Both the position numbers and the translations under genes were made by a program. Of a DNA stretch of 9,387 bases, positions 1-4,356 are shown in pieces. Position 1 is the stretch's first letter. The number at the start of each line of letters is the position of its first letter. Source of the DNA: Kiritimatiellia bacterium (GTDB lineage: Bacteria > Verrucomicrobiota > Kiritimatiellia > RFP12 > DVOR01); the NCBI GenBank assembly GCA_900771325.1, contig CAAGNN010000057.1, positions 1-9,387 of the forward strand, in the 5' to 3' direction. The notes below the pieces were generated by a model. It was given only the letters and a program-made list of their open reading frames with translations, was not told the DNA's origin and did no database searches.

Positions 1-220
1 AGGTTCAAGGCGAACCCGGGGCGGATGGACCTCGGACCCGGGCCTGGTTCGTTTTGGACCCGCCCCAGGTTCAAGGCGAACCCGGGGCGGATGGACCTCG
101 GACCCGGGCCTGGTTCGTTTTGGACCCGCCCCAGGTTCGAGGCGAACCCGGGGCGAATGGACCTCGGACCCGCCCCAGGTTCAAGGCCGACCTGGGGCTA
201 CCTCGAGGCGAACCCGGGCG
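1..220. repeat. GC-rich tandem array of 22-bp units (66-bp higher-order repeat)
   Basis: Ten 22-bp units run head to tail. Units 1-3 (1-66) are repeated almost exactly as units 4-6 (67-132), giving a 66-bp higher-order period. The next block (133-176) is only 44 bp, so exactly one 22-bp unit is missing and the register is kept; units at 177-198 and 199-220 are more diverged. Most units start near GGTTC and end ACCCG followed by a G/C run. The unit at 133-154 has a perfect 6-bp stem (134-139 with 143-148, 3-nt loop). Because 66 is a multiple of three, all frames stay open and an artificial reading frame joins this array to the downstream lipoprotein. The array continues off the left edge. Confidence 0.9.
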
Positions 221-259
221 GCCTGGCGGAGCAGGCCGCTGCAAAACGCTTACCCTCGC
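220..259 (+). repeat. 40-bp flank module of the 22-bp arrays, copy A
   Basis: This module directly follows the 22-bp array. It begins with a perfect hairpin (GGCCTG, loop GCGGAG, CAGGCC at 220-237) and continues through GCAAAACGCTTACCCTCGC. By my alignment, 37 of 40 positions match the reverse complement of 7082-7121. A diverged copy in the same orientation follows the array at 8694-9023 (9003-9039). Function unknown; it looks like an end module of a dispersed repeat family. Confidence 0.8.
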
Positions 260-428
260 GCTCGCGGAGCGAGCACCTTACGGCCCGCAGGGCCACCCTC
301 ACGCGCGGCTTGCCGCGCACCGCGCGCGCCGAAGGCGCCATTGCGCACTGTTCACCGTTCACCTCTCACCGTTCACGCGGCGCAGCCGCACGCTCGCGGC
401 GCGAGCCTCCCCCCGCTTGCGCGCGAGC
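258..428. repeat. Run of short perfect hairpins with heptamer spacers
   Basis: Consecutive small palindromes can be read directly: 260-274 (6-bp stem, loop GGA), 282-294 (5-bp stem, loop GCA), 303-318 (6-bp stem, loop CTTG), 326-338 (5-bp stem, loop GAA), 377-389 (5-bp stem, loop GCA), 392-406 (6-bp stem, loop GGC) and 415-428 (6-bp stem with one G-T pair). The first ones are separated by ACCTTAC (275-281) and ACCCTCAC (295-302). These are close to the reverse complement of the GTGAGGT spacer in the array at 3314-3404, and 282-306 is an exact 25-bp reverse complement of 3373-3397. The run lies directly upstream of the candidate promoter of the DUF3332-type gene. Confidence 0.85.
343..377. repeat. 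Heptanucleotide tandem repeat (GTTCACC type)
   Basis: Five consecutive 7-mers: GCGCACT, GTTCACC, GTTCACC, TCTCACC, GTTCACG. The same heptamer type recurs at 6861-6895. Arrays of this design resemble the short tandemly repeated repetitive (STRR) sequences known from heterocystous cyanobacteria, but that is a likeness in form and does not imply relatedness. Confidence 0.75.
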
Positions 429-446
429 GGCTGCTTGTGGCATACT
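417..446 (+). promoter_or_regulatory. Candidate promoter of the DUF3332-type lipoprotein gene
   Basis: A TTGCGC -35-like hexamer (417-422), an 18-bp spacer and CATACT (441-446) as -10, with TGTGG immediately upstream of the -10 (extended -10, T-R-T-G-N type). The start point would fall near 453, leaving a leader of about 37 nt. Alternative -10 readings (TACTAT at 443-448) fit nearly as well, so the exact hexamer is uncertain. Confidence 0.4.
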
Positions 447-489
447 ATGGTCATTCGCGATAACCCCCCGCTATGAAAGGATTCGTGCG

Positions 490-936
490 ATGAAGAAACT
501 TGTTTACAGCGCGATTGCCGCGTTGACGCTCTTGGCTACCGGGTGCACGGGCACCTTCCAGTTGATGCAGTCTGTGCATCGTTGGCACCACGGCTTCAAG
601 GAGCGCTGGACCGACGAGGCTTGCTACCTCGTGGCTTGCATCCTCCCGATCTACGCCGCCGCCTACACGGTGGACACCATCTTCTTGAACTCGGTCGAGT
701 TCTGGATGGGGACCAACCCGATCACGATGCAGACCGCCGAGGCCACCATTACGCGTCTGGACGCGAACACCGCCCTCGTGCAGAGCAAGACCACGGGCGA
801 GACCTACACCCTCCGCCGCAACGCCGATGGCACCTACCTGCTGACCGACGCGCAGGGCAACAGCGTCTCGGCCGAGCTCCAGGGCTCGCTGCTGACGATG
901 TCGGCCGCCGGCGAGACGCGCACGGTGTTGCTGTAA
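490..936 (+). CDS. DUF3332-type lipoprotein
   Basis: A 148-residue protein of unknown biochemical role, probably lipid-anchored in the envelope. The N-terminus is a lipoprotein signal (MKKL, hydrophobic stretch, lipobox A-T-G-C at residues 16-19, acylation on Cys19). Residues about 44-78 form a hydrophobic segment followed by a V-E-F-W-x-G-x-N-P motif, which is characteristic of the DUF3332 family as I remember it. The C-terminal half (about 84-148) is polar and beta-rich, with repeated short strand-turn-strand patterns. I chose ATG 490 because AAAGGA (476-481) sits 8 nt upstream and a signal peptide begins there. The longer frame back to base 25 is only repeat sequence read through. The gene stands alone, and a strong hairpin begins 6 nt after the stop. 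Family assignment is from memory of the motif. Confidence 0.8.
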   Translation: MKKLVYSAIAALTLLATGCTGTFQLMQSVHRWHHGFKERWTDEACYLVACILPIYAAAYTVDTIFLNSVEFWMGTNPITMQTAEATITRLDANTALVQSKTTGETYTLRRNADGTYLLTDAQGNSVSAELQGSLLTMSAAGETRTVLL

Positions 937-942
937 GCGGAT

Positions 943-998
943 GCCGCATTAAACGAGCGGGCGCAGCTGACGCTGTGCCCGCTTTCGTTTAATGCGGC
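943..998. terminator. Long hairpin between convergent genes, possible bidirectional terminator
   Basis: Arms 943-956 and 985-998 pair over 14 bp, 957-962 and 977-982 over 6 bp, and 963-967 with 972-976 over 5 bp (one G-T pair). The apical loop is TGAC, with a 2-nt bulge at 983-984. The 25-bp stem begins 6 nt after the stop of the lipoprotein gene and lies between it and the convergent exchanger gene, so it could end transcripts from both sides. No T-run follows on either strand, so it is not a textbook intrinsic terminator. Confidence 0.6.
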
Positions 999-1025
999 GA
1001 TGGACGATAGGCGATAGGCGGGAAG
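998..1025. repeat. Heptamer repeat (CGATAGG type)
   Basis: Four consecutive 7-mers, CGATGGA, CGATAGG, CGATAGG and CGGGAAG, adjoin the hairpin at 943-998. The related word CGATAGACGGGAA appears on the minus strand at 1160-1172 and 1198-1210. The rest of 1026-1204 is GC-rich non-coding sequence with no gene I can support. Confidence 0.6.
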
Positions 1026-1131
1026 CGCGGCAAGCCGCGACGGGCAGGCTGAGGGAGGGGATGGCGAGGGGCCGGGATTCTAACGCCGCCGGGGACGGCG
1101 GCGGTCAGGACGGGCGGCGTAGCGCTTTCCT

Positions 1132-1159
1132 GCCGGGCGCTTCACATCGAGCGCCAGCG
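1132..1159 (-). repeat. 28-bp inverted repeat, copy beside the exchanger 3' end
   Basis: About 25 of 28 positions match the reverse complement of 2275-2302, including an exact 17-bp block (1143-1159 with 2275-2291). The two copies bracket the exchanger gene in opposite orientation. In each copy the exact block abuts a heptamer-type repeat. They may be ends of dispersed repeat modules and not transposon ends; no transposase is present. Confidence 0.75.
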
Positions 1160-1210
1160 TTCCCGTCTATCGCGAGGCGCGCGGAGCGCGGCGAGTTTTC
1201 CCGTCTATCG
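1160..1210. repeat. 13-bp direct repeat overlapping the exchanger stop codon
   Basis: TTCCCGTCTATCG occurs at 1160-1172 and again at 1198-1210, 38 bp apart. The second copy contains the stop codon of the minus-strand exchanger gene (CTA at 1205-1207), so the last codons of that gene lie in repeat sequence. Confidence 0.8.
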
Positions 1211-2224
1211 AGAACCGACAATCACCCAGACGGTGTAGGCGGCGTAGAGGATGAGGTAGAGGATGCCGAAGGGGCGGGCGAGGGCGATGACGGGGTTGGG
1301 CTCGCGGCGTTTGCGGGCCCAGATGACCATTGCCGGGAGCCAGAGGAGGAGGGTGGTGGCGAGCATTACGTAGATGTCGCGCTGGCGGAGGGAGGCGGGC
1401 ATCGCGTCGGTCTCGACGGGGCAGATGACGAGGGCGAGGCCGGCGACGACGCAGATGTTGAAGCAGTTAGAGCCGACGACGTTGCCGAGGGCGATGTCGT
1501 GCTGGCCTTTGCGCATGGCGACGACCGAGGCCATTAGCTCGGGGAGCGAGGTGCCGACGGCGACGATGGTCAGCCCAATGATGAGCTCGGTGGCTTCCTT
1601 GGAGAGGTGGGCCATCTGCGCGGCTTGGAGGGCAATCCACTTGGCCGAGTAGACGAGCAGCTGCGAGGAGCCTAGGAGGACGAGGAGGCCGAGGGCGGTG
1701 AGCGCAATGGCGCGGCCGAGGGAGAGGGGCGCGGCGGCGGTGCCTTCGGCTTCGGGGCTCTGGGCGCTGCGGCAGGCTTGGATGATCTGCCAGCCGAGGA
1801 AGAGGGCGAAGCAGCCGAGCATCAGCAGGCCGTCGGCGCGGGAGAACCAGCCGCCGAGGGCCGCGCCGATGGTCAGGACAATCGAGACGAGTAGGAAGGG
1901 GATGTCGCGCCGCAGGGCCACGCGGTGGATGCGGATGGGCGCGATGAGCATCGAGACGCCGAGGATGAGCAGGATGTTGGTGATGTTGCTGCCGAAGGCG
2001 TTGCCTAGGCTGAGGACGGGCATCCCCTGCGCGGCGGCGAGGGCGGAGACGAGCATCTCCGGGGCGCTGGTCCCGAAGCCGACGATGACAAAGCCGATGA
2101 TTAGCGGCGAGAGGCCGAGGCGCCGCGCCAGGGCCACGGCCCCTTCGATGAACCAATCGGCACTCTTGGTGAGGAGGACGAGGCCGGCCACGAGGCCGAG
2201 CGACGAGAGAATCCAGCCGGTCAT
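1205..2224 (-). CDS. Calcium/sodium:cation antiporter, CaCA family (YrbG-like)
   Basis: A 339-residue inner-membrane exchanger of the Ca2+/cation antiporter superfamily, expected to exchange Ca2+ for Na+ or H+. It shows the two inverted alpha-repeats that form the ion site: repeat 1 has G-F-G-T-S-A-P-E (49-56) followed by G-N-A-F-G-S-N (74-80); repeat 2 has V-G-T-S-L-P-E (223-229) followed by G-N-V-V-G-S-N (247-253). The acidic residues Glu56 and Glu229 expected in the transport site are present. About ten hydrophobic helices surround a short polar central loop (about 152-166), as in the small prokaryotic members. The ATG at 2224 follows an AAGGAGA Shine-Dalgarno (2233-2239) by 8 nt. It is co-oriented with prmA but separated by 158 nt of repeat-rich DNA. 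The ion specificity cannot be read from sequence. Confidence 0.93.
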   Translation of the reverse strand: MTGWILSSLGLVAGLVLLTKSADWFIEGAVALARRLGLSPLIIGFVIVGFGTSAPEMLVSALAAAQGMPVLSLGNAFGSNITNILLILGVSMLIAPIRIHRVALRRDIPFLLVSIVLTIGAALGGWFSRADGLLMLGCFALFLGWQIIQACRSAQSPEAEGTAAAPLSLGRAIALTALGLLVLLGSSQLLVYSAKWIALQAAQMAHLSKEATELIIGLTIVAVGTSLPELMASVVAMRKGQHDIALGNVVGSNCFNICVVAGLALVICPVETDAMPASLRQRDIYVMLATTLLLWLPAMVIWARKRREPNPVIALARPFGILYLILYAAYTVWVIVGSR

Positions 2225-2240
2225 TAGGTGTTCTCCTTTT

Positions 2241-2302
2241 GGGTAGCGGACAGCGGACAGCCGACAGCGGACAGCGCTGGCGCTCGATGTGGAAAGCCCG
2301 GC
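2241..2302. repeat. Heptamer array plus 28-bp module upstream of the exchanger gene
   Basis: CGGACAG-type heptamers (about 2247-2274: CGGACAG, CGGACAG, CCGACAG, CGGACAG) are followed by the 28-bp module 2275-2302. The 19 bp at 2252-2270 are an exact inverted copy of 2394-2412 at the end of prmA, so the interval between the two genes can fold into a large stem with a loop of about 120 nt. The array starts just 5' of the exchanger ribosome binding site. Confidence 0.8.
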
Positions 2303-2348
2303 CGAGTCGTGTTGGACGGGCTTGGGTTAGAAGAGGGAAAGGTCATTG

Positions 2349-2368
2349 AAGTTCCTGCCAGTGAACTT
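2349..2368 (-). terminator. Small hairpin after prmA, weak terminator candidate
   Basis: AAGTTC (2349-2354) pairs with GAACTT (2363-2368) across an 8-nt loop, 14 nt past the prmA stop on the minus strand. Only a broken pyrimidine stretch follows, so its termination ability is doubtful. Confidence 0.3.
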
Positions 2369-2371
2369 GGC

Positions 2372-2417
2372 GCGCCAGCGTGCTAACGGCTATCCGCTGT
2401 CGGCTGTCCGCTGAGCG
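2372..2417. repeat. Heptamer repeat overlapping the prmA 3' end
   Basis: GCGCCAGCG (2372-2380) is followed by heptamers CTATCCG, CTGTCGG, CTGTCCG, CTGAGCG (2390-2417). The same pair of elements, in opposite orientation, makes up 2247-2291. The repeat lies partly inside prmA and supplies its stop codon. Confidence 0.8.
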
Positions 2418-3288
2418 CTGCGTTCTGCGGCGCGTTGGTGAACAAGCCCGAGCGCCATTCGCCAATGAGGAGGTTGCGGACTTCGTGCAGGCCGTGGGCC
2501 TCGAAGGCGGCGCGGACTTGGGGGTAGAGTTCATCGAGAATGCCCGAGGCGATGAGCGCGCCGCCGGGCTGGACGGCGCAGGCGACCTCGGCGGCGTATT
2601 CAATGAGCACGGGGCCGAGGATGTTGGCCAGGACGACGGCACCTTGGTCGAGGTTGGCGGCGAGGTCGCGCGTCTCGAAGGGGATGTCCAGGCCGTTGAG
2701 CTGGGCGTTTTCGCGGGCGACGGTGACGGCATCGGGGTCGTAGTCAAAGCCGCGGACGTGGGAGAAGCCGAGTTTGCGGGCGGCGATGGCGAGGATGCCG
2801 CTGCCGCAGCCCATGTCGAGGACCGGGCGGGAAAGGTCGCCGGTGGCGAGGGTGTCGAGGAGTTGGAGGCAGGCGCGGGTGGTGGGGTGGCGGCCGGTGC
2901 CGAAGCTCATGCCCGGGTCAAGGGTGATGACCACTTCGTTGGGCGCGGGGGTGTAGGGCTCCCAAGAGGGGCGGATGACGACGCGCTCGGAGATGTGCTC
3001 GACGTGGAAGAAGCGCTTCCAGGCCTCCGCCCAGTCCGCCGCCGGGAGCGTGCCGCGCTCGAGGGTGAGTTCCAGCCCGGCCACGGCGGCCAGGGCGCGC
3101 AGCTCGGCTTCGACCCCGTCCGCCGCCGCGGGGTCTTCGAGGAAGACCTCCAGCCGCGCCTGGCGGGTTTCGATGTCCTCCCAGATGGTCGGCGTCCAAC
3201 GCTCGCCATCGAGCAACTCGAGCAGCACATCGGCACTCTCTGCGCTGGGCAGCACGGCCGATACAACGGTCAGATCTCTCGCTTTCAT
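2383..3288 (-). CDS. prmA: Ribosomal protein L11 methyltransferase
   Basis: A class I SAM-dependent methyltransferase that trimethylates ribosomal protein L11. The 301 residues split into an N-terminal substrate-recognition domain (about 1-80), a linker with D-W-A-E-A-W-K-R-F-F (85-94), and the catalytic domain. SAM-site motifs are visible: D-P-G-M-S-F-G-T-G-R-H-P-T-T (124-137, the PrmA signature), V-L-D-M-G-C-G-S-G (156-164) and L-A-N-I-L-G-P-V-L-I-E (220-230). An in-frame ATG at 3306 would add six residues, but a good -10 element (3297-3302) lies between the two ATGs, and the protein beginning M-K-A-R aligns better with the family start; no clear ribosome binding site precedes 3288, so the mRNA may be nearly leaderless. 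The last 10 or so residues are encoded by the heptamer repeat at 2390-2417 and extend past the usual end near E-W-R-S-G (277-281). Confidence 0.94.
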   Translation of the reverse strand: MKARDLTVVSAVLPSAESADVLLELLDGERWTPTIWEDIETRQARLEVFLEDPAAADGVEAELRALAAVAGLELTLERGTLPAADWAEAWKRFFHVEHISERVVIRPSWEPYTPAPNEVVITLDPGMSFGTGRHPTTRACLQLLDTLATGDLSRPVLDMGCGSGILAIAARKLGFSHVRGFDYDPDAVTVARENAQLNGLDIPFETRDLAANLDQGAVVLANILGPVLIEYAAEVACAVQPGGALIASGILDELYPQVRAAFEAHGLHEVRNLLIGEWRSGLFTNAPQNAALSGQPTADSR

Positions 3289-3296
3289 AGGCCCAA

Positions 3297-3307
3297 AGTA
3301 TAGCATA
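3297..3307 (-). promoter_or_regulatory. Candidate extended -10 promoter of prmA
   Basis: On the minus strand TATGC is directly followed by TATACT (plus-strand 3297-3302), an extended -10 of T-R-T-G-N type. The -35 position is GGCGCA, with no match to consensus. Transcription would start near 3290, only 2-3 nt before the ATG at 3288, which implies a leaderless or near-leaderless message. Confidence 0.45.
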
Positions 3308-3313
3308 TCCTGA

Positions 3314-3404
3314 GAGAGGTGCGCCTTCGGCGCGTGAGGTGCTCGCTGGCGCGAGCGTGAGGTGCGCCTTCGGCGCGTGAGGGTGGCCCTGCGGGCCGTG
3401 AGGT
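3314..3404. repeat. Heptamer/hairpin composite array in the divergent prmA-folD interval
   Basis: The layout is strictly alternating: GAGAGGT (3314-3320), hairpin 3321-3333 (5-bp stem, loop TTC), GTGAGGT (3334-3340), hairpin 3341-3356 (6-bp stem, loop TGGC), GTGAGGT (3357-3363), hairpin 3364-3376 (identical to the first), GTGAGGGT (3377-3384), hairpin 3385-3397 (5-bp stem, loop TGC), GTGAGGT (3398-3404). Every hairpin is perfect while three different stem sequences are used, so the conserved parts are the spacer and the ability to fold. The array fills almost all the DNA between two divergent promoters. Confidence 0.92.
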
Positions 3405-3414
3405 GCGTGGGCGC

Positions 3415-3443
3415 TTGCGCGCGTGGGGCGCGTGTGGTAAAGT
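3415..3443 (+). promoter_or_regulatory. Candidate folD operon promoter
   Basis: TTGCGC (3415-3420), a 17-bp spacer, and TAAAGT (3438-3443) preceded by TGTGG, giving an extended -10. The start point would be near 3450, just ahead of the AGGAGGT ribosome binding site (3456-3462). GCTTGCGCGCG here (3414-3424) is identical to 416-426 in the other promoter region up to one base at the left edge. Confidence 0.45.
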
Positions 3444-3465
3444 AGAAGTGTTATCAGGAGGTATT

Positions 3466-4356
3466 ATGGCAGAGCTGATTGACGGTAAGGCGCTTGCGGC
3501 AGCGATGCGCTCGGAGATGAAGGACAAGGTGGCGGCATTGCGCGCGCAGACGGGCGTGACGCCGGGGTTGGGCGTGGTGTTGGTGGGGGAGGATCCGGCC
3601 TCGAAGAGTTATGTGACGGCCAAGGAGCGGGCGTTGGCGGAGGCGGGGATGGCTTCGCGCGATATTCGGTTGCCGGCGGAGACGACGCAGGCCGAGCTGT
3701 TGCAGGTGATTGCCGAGCTGAATGCCGATCCTGCAGTGCACGGAATCTTGGTGCAGTTGCCGCTGCCGAAGGGGTTGGACGAGGCAGAGGTCATTCGCGC
3801 GATTGCCCCGGAGAAGGATGTCGATGGCTTTACGCCGGTGAATGTGGGGAAGATGGTCATTGGCGAGGAGTGCTATCTGCCGTGCACGCCGCACGGGGTG
3901 ATGAAGATGCTCGAGCGCGCCGGGGTGGCGACGAAGGGTAAGCACGCGGTGGTGGTGGGGCGGAGCAATATCGTGGGCAAGCCGGTGGCCCATCTGCTGG
4001 CGGCCAAGAATGGCGGAAATGCCACGGTGACGCTCTGCCACACGGCCACGCAGGACCTCGCGGCCTTCACGCGCCAGGCGGATATCCTGGTGGTGGCCTC
4101 GGGGCGGCCGAACACGGTGACCGGCGAGATGGTCAAGCCCGGGGCGGTGGTGATTGACGTGGGGGTCAATCGCGTGCCGTGCGCGGGGACGAAGACGGGC
4201 TACCGCCTGTGCGGGGATTGCGACTTTGAGAGTGTGGCGGCGGTGGCCTCGAAGCTCACGCCGGTGCCGGGCGGGGTGGGGCCGATGACGATTACGATGC
4301 TCCTCGAGAACACCTATCAGGCGGCCGTGCGCGCGGCCAAGAGGCAGCGGTCATGA
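3466..4356 (+). CDS. folD: Bifunctional methylenetetrahydrofolate dehydrogenase/cyclohydrolase
   Basis: FolD interconverts 5,10-methylene-THF, 5,10-methenyl-THF and 10-formyl-THF (NADP-dependent dehydrogenase plus cyclohydrolase) in cytosolic one-carbon metabolism. The 296 residues match the family length. Visible motifs: S-Y-V-T-A-K (48-53, with Tyr49 and catalytic Lys53), H-G-I-L-V-Q-L-P-L-P (92-101, Gln97), K-D-V-D-G-F (117-122, Asp120), P-C-T-P-H-G (139-144), nucleotide-binding G-R-S-N-I-V-G-K-P (165-173) and P-V-P-G-G-V-G-P-M-T (266-275). ATG 3466 follows a perfect AGGAGGT by 3 nt; the frame extends upstream to 3403, but that part is repeat sequence. An unusual loop at 238-252 carries three cysteines (239, 249, 252). 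The stop overlaps the next gene's start (ATGA), so the two are probably translationally coupled. Confidence 0.96.
   Translation: MAELIDGKALAAAMRSEMKDKVAALRAQTGVTPGLGVVLVGEDPASKSYVTAKERALAEAGMASRDIRLPAETTQAELLQVIAELNADPAVHGILVQLPLPKGLDEAEVIRAIAPEKDVDGFTPVNVGKMVIGEECYLPCTPHGVMKMLERAGVATKGKHAVVVGRSNIVGKPVAHLLAAKNGGNATVTLCHTATQDLAAFTRQADILVVASGRPNTVTGEMVKPGAVVIDVGVNRVPCAGTKTGYRLCGDCDFESVAAVASKLTPVPGGVGPMTITMLLENTYQAAVRAAKRQRS

Noticed and set aside
25..489. N-terminal extension of the DUF3332-type protein with a 22-residue G-P-G-P repeat
   Set aside because: The frame is open only because the 66-bp DNA repeat is divisible by three; a signal peptide and ribosome binding site place the real start at 490.
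992..1537. 181-residue plus-strand frame after the hairpin
   Set aside because: It starts in repeat sequence and runs antisense into the exchanger gene, with glycine/aspartate-rich shadow composition.
1132..2302. Insertion sequence or composite transposon around the exchanger gene
   Set aside because: Inverted repeats are present, but there is no transposase and no target-site duplication that I can see, and similar repeat modules occur without bracketing a gene.
2380..3303. 307-residue plus-strand frame opposite prmA
   Set aside because: It is antisense to a gene with clear PrmA motifs; its glycine/alanine/acid-rich composition is typical of a GC-rich shadow frame.
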